DNA of 64,000 nucleotides from UBA11051 sp964390495 (GCA_964390495.1 CAYMIN010000013.1:1-64000), one strand, 5' to 3'. Shown: positions 8,304 through 17,655, counted from the first letter of the stretch. Made by a program: numbers and translations. The notes: generated by a model not told the origin, from the sequence alone.

Positions 8304-8648
8304 ATGCCTAGTCGAAAGCTCAATATCCGAAAAGGCGATGAAGTCATGATCATTGCCGGTAAGGATCGCTCGCTGAAGGGCCGGCCCCGTCGTGGCCGCG
8401 TCTTGGAGGTCAGTCCCAGTTCCAACCGGATTATCGTTGACGGGCTCAACATCATGAAGCGAGCGGTTCGCCAGACCCAGCAGATGCGCCAGGCTGGCAT
8501 TGTCGAATCGCCGGGACCGATCCATCTGTCCAATGTCATGCTGGTGTGCCCTAACTGCGACGCCCCCACCCGAGTGGGACACCGGGTGCGTGAGAGTGGG
8601 GAGAAGGTCCGCGTGTGCAAGAAATGCGGCAAGGATATTGACGATTAA
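8304..8648 (+). CDS. rplX: 50S ribosomal protein L24 with C-terminal zinc ribbon
   Basis: L24 is an early assembly protein. Residues 6-60 hold the KOW-type core (KGDEVMIIAGKDRSLKGR, VDGLNIMKR), and residues 80-110 a four-cysteine zinc ribbon with C82, C85, C105 and C108 (CPNC...CKKC). A cysteine-bearing C-terminus occurs in part of the L24 family; here all four ligands are intact. The length of 114 residues is normal. SD is AGGAGAG. Confidence 0.95.
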   Translation: MPSRKLNIRKGDEVMIIAGKDRSLKGRPRRGRVLEVSPSSNRIIVDGLNIMKRAVRQTQQMRQAGIVESPGPIHLSNVMLVCPNCDAPTRVGHRVRESGEKVRVCKKCGKDIDD

Positions 8649-8711
8649 GCGCAGGCGGCCCCTGCGGTCGGGAAGTTAAGCTTGCAGTCCCGTTAAGAAG
8701 GTTAGCGCAAA

Positions 8712-9296
8712 ATGGTACCGCGACTGAAAGAGCGTTATGAGAAAGAAGTGCGCCCCGCTTTGATGGAGCGCTTCAACTACGACAATATCTGGCAAGCCCC
8801 TCGGGTTGTCAAAGTCTCCATCAACATGGGCGTCGAGGGCGTCAAGGAGAGCTTCGAGACCCTCGAGAAGGCGATGCAGGAATTGGCGCTGGTTGCCGGG
8901 CAGTGGCCGGCGATGACACGCGCCAAGAAGTCGATCTCGGCATTCGGTATCCGCATCGGTCAGCCGATCGGCTGTCGGGTGACGCTGCGCCGCGCCCGGA
9001 TGTGGGAGTTTTTGGACCGCCTGTTCAACGTCGCGATGCCCAGGATCCGCGACTTCCGCGGCCTCTCGCCCAACTCCTTCGATGGCCGTGGCAATTACAG
9101 TCTCGGCCTAAACGACCATCTGGTATTCCCGGAGTTGGGCTATGATGATGTTGAGCGGGTGCGGGGCATGGACATAACCATCGTCACCACGGCCAAGACG
9201 GATGAAGAGGCTCGGGCGCTGCTTGAGCTGCTGGGCCTGCCCCTGCAAAGGCCCGCAGGCACCGTTGAGAAAGCCGAGAAAGTAACTACCAACTAA
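8712..9296 (+). CDS. rplE: 50S ribosomal protein L5
   Basis: L5 binds 5S rRNA and contacts P-site tRNA and S13. The 194 residues include the MVPRLKERYEKEVRPALMERF start, KVSINMGVEG, TRAKKSISAFGIRIGQPIGC and DFRGLSPNSFDGRGNYSLG, all family hallmarks. The final ~15 residues are a short divergent tail. It lies 63 bases after rplX and 20 before rpsN; I see no signal in the rplX-rplE gap beyond an AAGAAGG binding site. Confidence 0.96.
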   Translation: MVPRLKERYEKEVRPALMERFNYDNIWQAPRVVKVSINMGVEGVKESFETLEKAMQELALVAGQWPAMTRAKKSISAFGIRIGQPIGCRVTLRRARMWEFLDRLFNVAMPRIRDFRGLSPNSFDGRGNYSLGLNDHLVFPELGYDDVERVRGMDITIVTTAKTDEEARALLELLGLPLQRPAGTVEKAEKVTTN

Positions 9297-9316
9297 ACTC
9301 GTTTGGGTGATAGCAC

Positions 9317-9502
9317 GTGGCGAAGAAATCATGGATTGCCAAGCAGAGCAAAGAGGTGAAGTTCTCCACCCGCCGCGTCAACCGTTGCCATATATGCGGT
9401 CGGCGCCGCGGCTATATGCGGGCCTTCGGCGTCTGCAGAATCTGCTTCCGAGAAAACGCCCTGGACGGCAACATCCCGGGCATCAGGAAAGCAAGCTGGT
9501 AG
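9317..9502 (+). CDS. rpsN: 30S ribosomal protein S14, type Z (zinc form)
   Basis: The 61-residue short form of S14 with the four zinc ligands C24, C27, C40 and C43 (CHIC...CRIC), ending in the conserved NIPGIRKASW. It starts with GTG at 9317; the next in-frame ATG would remove the N-terminal lysine-rich segment. This zinc-dependent class is the ancestral, Gram-positive/Thermus-like version. It precedes rpsH as expected. Confidence 0.96.
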   Translation: MAKKSWIAKQSKEVKFSTRRVNRCHICGRRRGYMRAFGVCRICFRENALDGNIPGIRKASW

Positions 9503-9607
9503 GCCGAGGCCCCACACCGCCCGGCGGCTGCCGCGCCGAGCCGCTCCAGGACCAAAGCGGGGCATAACTTCTTTGACAGTACAAGGTCTCGACCAGGAGG
9601 CTATGGC

Positions 9608-10003
9608 ATGGGTGTCGTAACCGACGGAATTGCTGACATGCTGACAAGAATCCGCAACGCGGCCGAAGCACGCCATACCAGTGTGGACGTGCCGGTTTCG
9701 AACGTAAAACGTGAAATCGCCAGGATCCTGCATGATGAAGGCTATATTCGCGGCTTTCAGCTTGTGGACAGGGGCACCAGCCTGCGTATCCGTCTTAAGT
9801 ACACTGAATACCGGGAGCCGGTACTCAACGGCCTGAAACGCATCAGCAAGCCGGGCCGCCGCGTCTATGTTGGCAAGCATGAGTTGCCCAGAGTGCTGGG
9901 CGGACTGGGTGTCGCCATCATCTCCACCAGCAGGGGTATAATGACCGCACGAGAGGCCCGCAAGCGCGGTATCGGCGGGGAAGTCCTCGGGTACATTTGG
10001 TAG
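9608..10003 (+). CDS. rpsH: 30S ribosomal protein S8
   Basis: S8 binds helix 21 of 16S rRNA; in E. coli it is the spc-operon translational repressor. The product is 131 residues, starting MGVVTDGIADMLTRIRNA and ending with the strongly conserved STSRGIMTAREARKRGIGGEVL. SD is CAGGAGG. The 105-base gap after rpsN contains GC-rich sequence but no reading frame or hairpin that I can support. Confidence 0.96.
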   Translation: MGVVTDGIADMLTRIRNAAEARHTSVDVPVSNVKREIARILHDEGYIRGFQLVDRGTSLRIRLKYTEYREPVLNGLKRISKPGRRVYVGKHELPRVLGGLGVAIISTSRGIMTAREARKRGIGGEVLGYIW

Positions 10004-10036
10004 CCGCAAGCGGCTGCTACAGACAGGAGCTTCATG

Positions 10037-10585
<549 letters not shown>

Positions 10586-10673
10586 CAGCGCCCGCCGGTC
10601 GCTTGTAGCAAGCTAACATAAGCTGCCAGGGCGCAGCTTCCTCAGGCAACCACAAACAGGACGGCACCAGAGT

Positions 10674-11042
10674 ATGGCAAATGTGAGCAAGAAAACTGCA
10701 CAGAGACGCAAACGACATCTGCGAGTACGCCGCAAGATCGAGGGCACGCCCGAGCGGCCCCGCCTGTCGGTGCACAAGTCGTTGCGGCACCTTAGCGCCC
10801 AGGTCATTGACGACTGGAGCGGCCACACTCTGGTTGCCGCCTCGACCAGAGAACCGGCCATCGGCAAAGGCTTGGAGGGCACCTGCAATATCGCCGCTGC
10901 CAAAGCCCTCGGCCTGGTTATCGGCAAGCGTGCCCTGGAGGCCGGCATCGCGCAGGTTGTCTTCGACCGTGGCGGCTGGCCCTTCCACGGGAAGCTCGCC
11001 GCTCTCGCCGAAGGCGCCCGCGAGGCCGGCCTGAAGCTCTAA
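10674..11042 (+). CDS. rplR: 50S ribosomal protein L18
   Basis: L18 binds 5S rRNA with L5. The 122 residues contain RRKRHLRVRRKIEGTPERPRLSV, then KSLRHLSAQVIDD and the GGWPFHGKLAALAEGAREAGL C-terminus; all are diagnostic. In nearly all bacteria rpsE follows directly, but here only 68 bases separate rplR from rpmD and no S5 coding sequence is present. Confidence 0.95.
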   Translation: MANVSKKTAQRRKRHLRVRRKIEGTPERPRLSVHKSLRHLSAQVIDDWSGHTLVAASTREPAIGKGLEGTCNIAAAKALGLVIGKRALEAGIAQVVFDRGGWPFHGKLAALAEGAREAGLKL

Positions 11043-11110
11043 GCCCAGCGGACCTGTCCGGTCGCGGTCTAGCTGTGCAGTATCAATCAAACAGGATAGG
11101 CAGCAGTCAA

Positions 11111-11311
11111 ATGGCAAAGCGCAAGAGCAAATCAAAGCTACAAGTCACCTTGACCGGCAGCTATATCGGCTGCAAGCCCAAGCAGCGCGCCACCTTGCAG
11201 GCCCTGGGGCTGCGCAGAGTAGGCCAGAGTGTGGTCAAGGAGGACAGCCCGGCGATTCGCGGCATGGTGGCGACCGTTAAGCATCTAGTCTCTATCGGCG
11301 AGGCCCAGTGA
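11111..11311 (+). CDS. rpmD: 50S ribosomal protein L30
   Basis: L30 is a small protein on the 50S back side. The 66 residues begin MAKRKSKSKLQVTLTGSYIG and contain the L30 core KQRATLQALGLRRVGQSVVKEDSPAIRGM. I start at the ATG at 11111 after ATAGGCAGCAG; the frame opens 12 codons upstream from a GTG, but that stretch is not L30-like. It lies where rpsE would normally separate it from rplR. Confidence 0.94.
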   Translation: MAKRKSKSKLQVTLTGSYIGCKPKQRATLQALGLRRVGQSVVKEDSPAIRGMVATVKHLVSIGEAQ

Positions 11312-11351
11312 GGGGCGCTGTGCGGCATTGCCTATATAGAGGAGCATTTTC

Positions 11352-11816
11352 ATGGACCTGACAGACCTCAGGCCAAATCCGGCTCGTAAGAGTTCCAAGA
11401 AGCGCGTAGGGCGCGGCCATGGCAGCGGCTCCGGCAAGACCTCGGGCCGCGGGCAGAAGGGCCAGAAGGCCCGCTATAGCATCGCCCCGGGTTTCGAGGG
11501 CGGACAGACGCCGCTTTACCAGCGCCTGCCCAAGTTGCGCGGCCAGAGCAATAAAGCCCACAACATCGGCATATTCCGGCAGCGCTATACCACCGTCAAC
11601 GTAGCTGCGCTGCAGGCGCTTGATGCAGGCACCGAGGTTACCCCGGAGTTGCTGATCGAGGTCGGCATGATTAAGAAGCTCGAGGCCAAGGGGCTCAAGG
11701 TGCTCGGTGACGGCGACCTGGACACGGCCTTGACCGTGAAGGCCCATGCCTTCAGCAGTTCGGCCAAAGACAAGATCGAGGCAGCCGGCGGCACTGCCGA
11801 GGTGATAGCGAAATGA
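11352..11816 (+). CDS. rplO: 50S ribosomal protein L15
   Basis: L15 is a late assembly protein with a long glycine-rich N-terminal extension. The 154 residues show DLRPNPARKSSKKRVGRGHG, the GSGKTSGRGQKGQKAR stretch and FEGGQTPLYQRLPKLRG. The stop overlaps the secY start in an ATGA (4-base overlap at 11813-11816), the widespread coupling of these two genes. Confidence 0.96.
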   Translation: MDLTDLRPNPARKSSKKRVGRGHGSGSGKTSGRGQKGQKARYSIAPGFEGGQTPLYQRLPKLRGQSNKAHNIGIFRQRYTTVNVAALQALDAGTEVTPELLIEVGMIKKLEAKGLKVLGDGDLDTALTVKAHAFSSSAKDKIEAAGGTAEVIAK

Positions 11817-13144
11817 AGGAACGCCTGGCCGCTCTCAGCCAAGCCCTGAAACTGCCCGACGTGCGCAAGCGCATCTTCTTTGTGATGATAATGTTCACGG
11901 TCTATATCGCCTGCGCGCACGTGCCGATGCCGGGCGTGGACCGGGAAGCGTTGGAGGCGATGTTCCAGGGCGGCACCCTGGGCGAGTTTTTGAATATGTT
12001 TGTCGGCGGATCGCTCAAGCGCTTCTCGGTGCTGGCCCTCGGCATCATGCCCTACATCAATGCCTCGATTATCTTCCAGCTTCTGGTCATGGCTATCCCG
12101 CAGTTGGAGGAGCTGCAGAAAGAGGGCGAGTACGGCCAGAAGAAGATCAACCGCTGGACCCGCTACCTGACCATGGCCCTGGCGGCGTTGCAGGGCATGG
12201 GGATGATCGGCTGGTTCAGTGGCGCGGGGGCCTTCACCGGCGGCAAAATGGACATGCTTTTCGCCGTGCTGATGATGACTTCCGGGACCGCCTTCCTGAT
12301 GTGGCTCGGCGACATGATCACTGATAAGGGCATCGGCCAAGGCGTGTCGCTGATCATCTTTGTCGGTATCATGGCGGTTATGCCCGAGGAATTGATGCAG
12401 ACTATAGTACTGTGGCAGGGCGGCGAGATCGGCGTGGCCAATCTGCTGTTTTTGATTGCCATATTCATTGCCACCATCTACGGCATTGTCAAAGTCCAGC
12501 AAGCTCAGCGCGAGATTCCTGTGCAATATGCCAAGCGCATCAAGGGCAACAAGATCTGGGGCGGGCAGGTCCAGCATTTGCCGCTGCGGGTCAATCAAGC
12601 CGGTGTTATCCCGATCATCTTCGCGATTTCAGTGGCCCTGTTCCCGGCTACGCTGGCTAATCTGCTGCGCGGCGAGGCGGTCGTCAATTTCCTGTCCAAC
12701 AGCTTCGGTCTCGACGAGGGCACCATTGACGGGGCGATCTTTTCGATAGTGGAGTTCACCACTCCCGGCGCTAACAGCTTTGCCTCGTTCTTGTACTTTA
12801 TTCTGGTGGTAGTCTTCACGTACTTCTATACGGCGGTCACCTTCAATCCCGAACAGATCGCCGAGAACCTGCAGAAAAACGGCGGCGCCATCCGCGGCAT
12901 CCGCCCGGGCGAAAAGACCCGCGACTATCTGGACAAGATACTCTACCGCATTACCTTGGCCGGCGCCTTGTTCCTGGGCGTTGTGGCACTGATGCAGTAT
13001 TATATAGGTCCCATCACCGGGGTACCTACCTTTACCTTGGTTGGCGGCACCTCATTGCTGATCGTTGTCGGCGTCGCGCTTGACACCATGCAGCAAATTG
13101 AGGCCCATCTGTTGATGCGCCACTATACCGGCTTCTTGTCGTGA
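11813..13144 (+). CDS. secY: Protein translocase subunit SecY
   Basis: The channel subunit of the SecYEG translocon in the cytoplasmic membrane. The product is 443 residues with about ten hydrophobic segments. Visible landmarks are LGIMPYINASIIFQLL in TM2, QEGEYGQKKINRWTRYLT in the second cytoplasmic loop, FNPEQIAENLQKNGGAIRGIRPG in the fifth loop and the C-terminal GTSLLIVVGVALDTMQQIEAHLLMRHY. All exported proteins of the downstream surface locus would need it. It is translationally coupled to rplO. Confidence 0.97.
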   Translation: MKERLAALSQALKLPDVRKRIFFVMIMFTVYIACAHVPMPGVDREALEAMFQGGTLGEFLNMFVGGSLKRFSVLALGIMPYINASIIFQLLVMAIPQLEELQKEGEYGQKKINRWTRYLTMALAALQGMGMIGWFSGAGAFTGGKMDMLFAVLMMTSGTAFLMWLGDMITDKGIGQGVSLIIFVGIMAVMPEELMQTIVLWQGGEIGVANLLFLIAIFIATIYGIVKVQQAQREIPVQYAKRIKGNKIWGGQVQHLPLRVNQAGVIPIIFAISVALFPATLANLLRGEAVVNFLSNSFGLDEGTIDGAIFSIVEFTTPGANSFASFLYFILVVVFTYFYTAVTFNPEQIAENLQKNGGAIRGIRPGEKTRDYLDKILYRITLAGALFLGVVALMQYYIGPITGVPTFTLVGGTSLLIVVGVALDTMQQIEAHLLMRHYTGFLS

Positions 13145-13151
13145 CGAGGGG

Positions 13152-13817
13152 ATGTTGATCATCGCAGAGCGCAACATAATCCTGTTGGGGCCGCCGGGCG
13201 CGGGCAAGGGCACTCACGCCGAGAAGCTCGTCAAAGACTATGGACTAGTGCATCTGTCCACCGGCGATATGCTGCGTGAGGCCGTAGCCGCCGGCAGCGG
13301 CCTGGGCAACCAGGCCAAAGTGTACATGGACGCCGGCGAATTGGTGCCCGACGAACTGGTCATCGGCATCGTCCGCGACCGGCTTGCCGAGGCCGACATC
13401 AAGCAGCGCGGGGCCCTGCTGGACGGCTTTCCACGTACCATTGTGCAAGCCGAAGCGCTCGCCGAGGTCATGGCGGAGCTGGAGCTCACCAGGCCGGTCG
13501 TGATCAACCTCTCGGTGTCTGATGAGGTGCTGATCAGGCGGCTTTCGGGCAGACGCATGTGTGACACCTGTAATGCGATATTCAATGTTGACCGTGACGG
13601 AGTGGACGTCGGCGATGATTGCCCGGCATGTGAGGGCGGCAAGCTCTACCAGCGCAGCGACGACCAGCCGGAGGTTATCGCCGAACGGCTCCGCACCTAC
13701 TACCAGCAGACTGCGCCGCTGACCGGCTATTATACAGAGCGGGGGCTGCTGGTGAATATAGACGGTAATGCCTCCGAGCACGAGGTTTACCAGCGACTGA
13801 CTGCCAGCCTGATCTGA
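13152..13817 (+). CDS. adk: Adenylate kinase, zinc-lid type
   Basis: Converts AMP + ATP to 2 ADP. The 221-residue protein has the P-loop GPPGAGKG (13-20), the AMP-site STGDMLR, the DGFPRT motif (91-96) and a long LID domain. The LID carries four cysteines, C137, C140, C157 and C160, the structural zinc site of the Gram-positive-type enzymes. It starts seven bases after secY, the common secY-adk-map order. An N-terminal leader of about six residues before NIILLGPP is slightly longer than usual. Confidence 0.96.
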   Translation: MLIIAERNIILLGPPGAGKGTHAEKLVKDYGLVHLSTGDMLREAVAAGSGLGNQAKVYMDAGELVPDELVIGIVRDRLAEADIKQRGALLDGFPRTIVQAEALAEVMAELELTRPVVINLSVSDEVLIRRLSGRRMCDTCNAIFNVDRDGVDVGDDCPACEGGKLYQRSDDQPEVIAERLRTYYQQTAPLTGYYTERGLLVNIDGNASEHEVYQRLTASLI

Positions 13818-13850
13818 TTGGCTTAGAGGCGATTTGGGGCAGTTGACGGC

Positions 13851-14642
13851 ATGTATGGACGAGGCAAGCGCGGCACGGTAACGCGCAAGAATTCGCGCGA
13901 GCTTGAGGCCATGGCGCAGGCCGGAGCAGTGGCTGCCAAGGCTTTGCAGACGGCGTTAGCGGTATTGGTTCCTGGTGTGAGCACCTTGGAAGTTGATCAG
14001 GCGGCGGAGCAAGCGATCCGGGAAGCCGGGGCCCTGCCCAGCTTCAAGGGCTTCCGTGGTTACCCGGCCGCCACCTGTGTGTCAATCAACGATGTCATCG
14101 TCCACGGCATCCCCAGCGATAAGCTGATAGTGCATTCGGGCGACATCGTCGGAATTGACGTAGGAGCCTATTTCGAGGGCGGATTTCATGGCGACAATGC
14201 CGCCACCAAGCCCATCGGCGAGGTCTCGGCAGAAGCTCGCAAGCTCCTGCAGGTCACCGCAGAGGCTCTGCACCTGGGCATCGCTCAGGCCGTTGCCGGC
14301 AACACGCTCAAGGACATCTCGATGGCCATACAGAACCATGTCGAGGCCCACGGCTACAGTGCGGTACGCCAGTTGCTAGGCCACGGCATCGGCCGCCGGA
14401 TGCACGAGCCGCCGCAGGTGCCCAATTACTATCAGCCCGGGGAGTTCCCTGAATACGACTTGCGCCTGCGCCCGGGGATGACGCTGGCTATCGAGCCGAT
14501 GATCAACATCGGTGGACCCGAAATCGTGGTGGACGAAGACGGCTGGACGACACGAACCGCCGACGGCAGTCTCAGTGCCCACTTTGAGCACACAATCGCG
14601 GTGACCAAGCACCAGCCACGAATACTCACACCGCGCACTTGA
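13851..14642 (+). CDS. map: Methionine aminopeptidase, type I
   Basis: Removes the initiator methionine from nascent proteins. In the 263-residue product all metal ligands of the pita-bread fold can be identified: D103 (GIDVGA), D115 (HGDNAAT), H178 (LLGHGIG), E215 (AIEPM) and E246 (FEHTIAV), with substrate-contact H85 in IVHGIP. The N-terminal ~12 basic residues are an unremarkable extension. It sits between adk and infA, the normal alpha-operon arrangement. Confidence 0.95.
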   Translation: MYGRGKRGTVTRKNSRELEAMAQAGAVAAKALQTALAVLVPGVSTLEVDQAAEQAIREAGALPSFKGFRGYPAATCVSINDVIVHGIPSDKLIVHSGDIVGIDVGAYFEGGFHGDNAATKPIGEVSAEARKLLQVTAEALHLGIAQAVAGNTLKDISMAIQNHVEAHGYSAVRQLLGHGIGRRMHEPPQVPNYYQPGEFPEYDLRLRPGMTLAIEPMINIGGPEIVVDEDGWTTRTADGSLSAHFEHTIAVTKHQPRILTPRT

Positions 14643-14659
14643 GGTGACGTAACCGACAG

Positions 14660-14884
14660 ATGGCAAACAAGGACAGCAAAGCGATCCGCGCTCTGGGTAC
14701 GGTGAAGGAAAAGTTGCCTGATGCGAAGTTCCGCGTCGAGCTCGAGAATGGGCATGAAGTGCTGGCACACGTTTCCGGCAAGATCCGGATGCGCTTTATC
14801 CGCATCATGGCCGGCGACAAGGTAACGGTGGAGCTTTCGCCCTATGATCTCACTCGCGGACGCATCACCTGGCTGCACAAATAG
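14660..14884 (+). CDS. infA: Translation initiation factor IF-1
   Basis: An OB-fold initiation factor that binds the 30S A site. The 74-residue protein has the characteristic ALGTVKEKLPDAKFRVELENGHEVLAHVSGKIRMRFIRI sequence and ends SPYDLTRGRITWLHK. A short N-terminal segment (MANKDSKAI) precedes the family core. It starts 18 bases after map and is followed by rpmJ. Confidence 0.96.
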   Translation: MANKDSKAIRALGTVKEKLPDAKFRVELENGHEVLAHVSGKIRMRFIRIMAGDKVTVELSPYDLTRGRITWLHK

Positions 14885-14956
14885 CCCGGGAGCCAACCCA
14901 GCAATCTAACCTAACCGCGCCACATCGCCTGGCGTGGTGATGATAGGATGGTTATC

Positions 14957-15070
14957 GTGAAAGTACAGGCTTCAGTGAAAAAGCGTTGTGACAAGTGCAA
15001 GATCGTGCGGCGCAAAGGGGTCGTGCGCGTAATCTGCGAGAACCCCAGGCACAAGCAGCGACAGGGCTGA
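14957..15070 (+). CDS. rpmJ: 50S ribosomal protein L36, zinc-binding form
   Basis: A 37-residue protein read from the GTG at 14957: it begins VKVQASVKKRCDKCK and ends NPRHKQRQG, matching the L36 family end to end. Zinc ligands C11, C14, C27 and H32 are all present. An in-frame ATG at 14948 would add three residues, but the family length and the AGGATGG at 14945-14951 favour the GTG. Placement between infA and rpsM is canonical. Confidence 0.93.
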   Translation: MKVQASVKKRCDKCKIVRRKGVVRVICENPRHKQRQG

Positions 15071-15094
15071 GCCCAGGCCGGAGGAGGAATTGCC

Positions 15095-15478
15095 GTGCCC
15101 AGAATTGCAGGTGTAGATTTACCCCGTGACAAGCGGCTGGAGATCGCCTTGACCTACATCTATGGCATCGGCCGGTCAACCGCCAAGCAGATCTGCCAGG
15201 ACGCAGGCATCTCCGAAGACACCCGCATGCGGGACATTACCGAGGATGAGGCCGCCAAACTGCGTGAAATCATCGACCGCAGCTACACCATCGAGGGCGA
15301 CAAGCGCCGCGAGGTGCAAAGCAACATCCAGCGCCTTATCGAGATCGGCACCTATCGCGGCCAGCGCCACCGCCGCGGACTGCCGGTCAGAGGCCAGCGC
15401 ACTCGCACCAATGCCCGCACCCGCAAGGGCCGGCGCAAGACCGTCTCGATCCACAAGCGCACCGCAGTCAAGAAATAG
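15095..15478 (+). CDS. rpsM: 30S ribosomal protein S13
   Basis: S13 in the 30S head contacts P-site tRNA and L5. The product is 127 residues from a GTG start behind GGAGGAGG; it opens with the ARIAGVDLP-like sequence RIAGVDLPRDKRLEIALTYI and ends with RGLPVRGQRTRTNARTRKGRRKT. Lengths and motifs are standard. Confidence 0.96.
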   Translation: MPRIAGVDLPRDKRLEIALTYIYGIGRSTAKQICQDAGISEDTRMRDITEDEAAKLREIIDRSYTIEGDKRREVQSNIQRLIEIGTYRGQRHRRGLPVRGQRTRTNARTRKGRRKTVSIHKRTAVKK

Positions 15479-15530
15479 CCGTCAGACCGCTGATCGGTAA
15501 GCCGTTGCGACACTTGGAGGTACGCTGACG

Positions 15531-15926
15531 ATGGCAACAGAACGCCCACAGAGCGAAGGCCGGCCCAAGACCAAGGTGCAGATGCCATACGGCCGTGCCT
15601 ATATTAAGTCAACGTTCAACAACACGATCATTTCCATCACCGACCAACAGGGCAATGTGCTGTGCTGGGCGAGTGCCGGAGCCATCGGCTTCCAGGGCAC
15701 CAAGAAGAACACGCCTTTTGCCGCCCAGTTGGCCGCTGAGAGTGTTGTCCGCAAAGCCCAGGAGTTTGGCCTGCAGCGGGTGGACTGTCTGGTGAAGGGA
15801 CCGGGTGCCGGTCGCGAAACCGCCATTCGCGCCCTGGAGGCCGCCGGCCTGGCCATCGGAATCATTAAAGACGTTACACCAATCCCACATAACGGCTGTC
15901 GTCCACCTAAGCGACGCCGCGTGTAA
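15531..15926 (+). CDS. rpsK: 30S ribosomal protein S11
   Basis: S11 forms part of the 30S platform and mRNA exit. The 131 residues contain ATFNNT-like STFNNTIISITDQQGNVL, the GxxGAGRE motif KGPGAGRETAIRAL and the DVTPIPHNGCRPPKRRRV terminus. SD is TTGGAGG. It follows rpsM in the usual order. Confidence 0.97.
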   Translation: MATERPQSEGRPKTKVQMPYGRAYIKSTFNNTIISITDQQGNVLCWASAGAIGFQGTKKNTPFAAQLAAESVVRKAQEFGLQRVDCLVKGPGAGRETAIRALEAAGLAIGIIKDVTPIPHNGCRPPKRRRV

Positions 15927-15974
15927 ACCGCAGCTAGCGCCGTAACGGATTTGTTGGAGGAGGACCACCCAAAA

Positions 15975-16607
15975 ATGGCTAGAAATCGAGGGGCGACATG
16001 CCGGTTATGTCGCAGAGAGGGCAAAAAGCTATTCCTCAAAGGCCAGAAGTGTAACTCGCCCAAGTGCGTCTTTGAGAAAAAAGGCTATGCGCCCGGTATG
16101 TTTGCCGACGACCGGCGCCGCCGCCGTCCCAGCGACTACGCCCTGCAGTTGCGCGAGAAGCAGAAGATGAAGACCGCCTATGGCCTGCTGGAGAGGCAGT
16201 TCCGCCGCTATGTGCGCCAGGCTGAGCGCAGAGACGGCGTCACCAGCCAGCTGCTGGTCCAGGCCCTCGAATGTCGGCTTGACAATGTCGTTTGGCGGGC
16301 CGGATTGGCCGTCAGCAGGGCGCAGGCGCGGCAGATCGTCGGCCACCGTCACATCACCGTCAACGACCGCATTGTCAACATCCCTTCATTCGCGGTGCGA
16401 CCCGGCGACGTTATCAAAGTCAGGGAAAAAAGCCGCCAGATCGTCCCCATCGCCCAGGCCCTAGCCAATGCCGGTGCGGTTGTCCCGCCGGAATGGCTGC
16501 AGGTGGACCTGGAGAATGCAACCGTCACGGCGATAGGCCTGCCAGAGCCTGACAAGATTGACACAGGTGCTGACGAGCAGCAGGTTATCGAGTTTTACTC
16601 CCGATAG
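15975..16607 (+). CDS. rpsD: 30S ribosomal protein S4, zinc form
   Basis: S4 nucleates 30S assembly and helps form the mRNA entry. The 210 residues carry four N-terminal zinc ligands, C9, C12, C26 and C31, and an S4 domain (RLDNVVWRAGLAVSRAQARQ...GHRHITVNDRIVNIP). I choose the ATG at 15975; the open frame begins at a TTG at 15951, but that triplet lies within the GGAGGAGGA ribosome binding site. Zinc S4 matches the zinc S14 and L36 of this genome. Confidence 0.96.
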   Translation: MARNRGATCRLCRREGKKLFLKGQKCNSPKCVFEKKGYAPGMFADDRRRRRPSDYALQLREKQKMKTAYGLLERQFRRYVRQAERRDGVTSQLLVQALECRLDNVVWRAGLAVSRAQARQIVGHRHITVNDRIVNIPSFAVRPGDVIKVREKSRQIVPIAQALANAGAVVPPEWLQVDLENATVTAIGLPEPDKIDTGADEQQVIEFYSR

Positions 16608-16678
16608 CGTCCCATATCGGCAGTAGAGGGGCTAGCTTCAAGCTCGCAATGCAACTAGCCAGGCAAGGGAGTGTGCTA

Positions 16679-17644
16679 ATGCAAGAAGGGATTAGCCCTA
16701 GTGTACGCGCGCTACATCTAGATGACAAGTACGGCAAGTTCGCGATTGAGCCACTCGAGCGGGGGTACGGCAACACGCTTGGCAGTGCCTTCCGCCGCAT
16801 CGTCCTGGCCCACATCCGCGGGGCCGCGGTCACTGATGTCCGCATCAACGGCGTGCTTCACGAGTTCAGCACGATTCCGGGCATCGTCGAAGACACGACC
16901 GAGATCATGCTCAATATCAAGGAAATCGCCGTCCGCATTACCGCAGAGGCTCCTGAAGACGAGGAGTTGATACTGCAAATTCGCGCCAAGGGCCAGGGCG
17001 AAGTCCTGGTTGCAGATGTTCAGACACCCCCTGGGGTCGAGGTCGTCAACCCCGAGCTGCATATTGCCGAGCTGGCCGATGACGATGCCGAGCTGGAGGT
17101 TGACATGTGGGTCGAGCGCGGCGTCGGCTATGTGCAGGCTGACGAGCGGCCTCGCGGCAAACGTGGGGTTGACGTGCTTCCCATCGATTCGGTATTCTCG
17201 CCGATTCATCGGGCCGCCTTCCATGTCGAGCCAACTCGTCTGGGCAGCCGCACCGACCTTGATCGGCTGGTCCTGGAGCTATGGGGCGACGGCTCAGTCA
17301 GCCCCGATGAAGCCTTGCGCATGGCGGCCCGCGAGCTATGGTCTTACGTGCGCGTATTCCTGGACGTGACCGAAGAACTACCCGAAGGCGAGTCGGAAGC
17401 CGTCGCGGAAGAGCCGGTCGTCGAGAAGCATCATGATATCCCTGTCGAGGACGTGGACTTCTCGGTTCGCACCCTCAACTGCCTGAAGAAAGAAAACGTC
17501 AACACCCTCGGCGAACTGGTGCGGAGGACCGAGGAGGAACTCCTGGCCATTCGCAACTTCGGCAAACGCTCGCTTGAGGAAGTCATACAGCGCCTGGAGA
17601 ACTATGATATGCATCTGGCCGATGCCGGTGAGGAAGAGGAATAG
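16679..17644 (+). CDS. rpoA: RNA polymerase alpha subunit
   Basis: Alpha initiates RNA polymerase assembly, and its C-terminal domain binds UP elements and activators. The 321-residue product shows the N-terminal FAIEPLERGYGNTLGSAFRR, the assembly segment and a C-terminal helix-hairpin-helix domain with LNCLKKENVNTLGELVRRTE and IRNFGKRSLEEVIQRL. I prefer the ATG at 16679 after AAGGGAG over an in-frame ATG at 16649. Its place between rpsD and rplQ is canonical. Confidence 0.96.
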   Translation: MQEGISPSVRALHLDDKYGKFAIEPLERGYGNTLGSAFRRIVLAHIRGAAVTDVRINGVLHEFSTIPGIVEDTTEIMLNIKEIAVRITAEAPEDEELILQIRAKGQGEVLVADVQTPPGVEVVNPELHIAELADDDAELEVDMWVERGVGYVQADERPRGKRGVDVLPIDSVFSPIHRAAFHVEPTRLGSRTDLDRLVLELWGDGSVSPDEALRMAARELWSYVRVFLDVTEELPEGESEAVAEEPVVEKHHDIPVEDVDFSVRTLNCLKKENVNTLGELVRRTEEELLAIRNFGKRSLEEVIQRLENYDMHLADAGEEEE

Positions 17645-17655
17645 GGGCAGATGTC

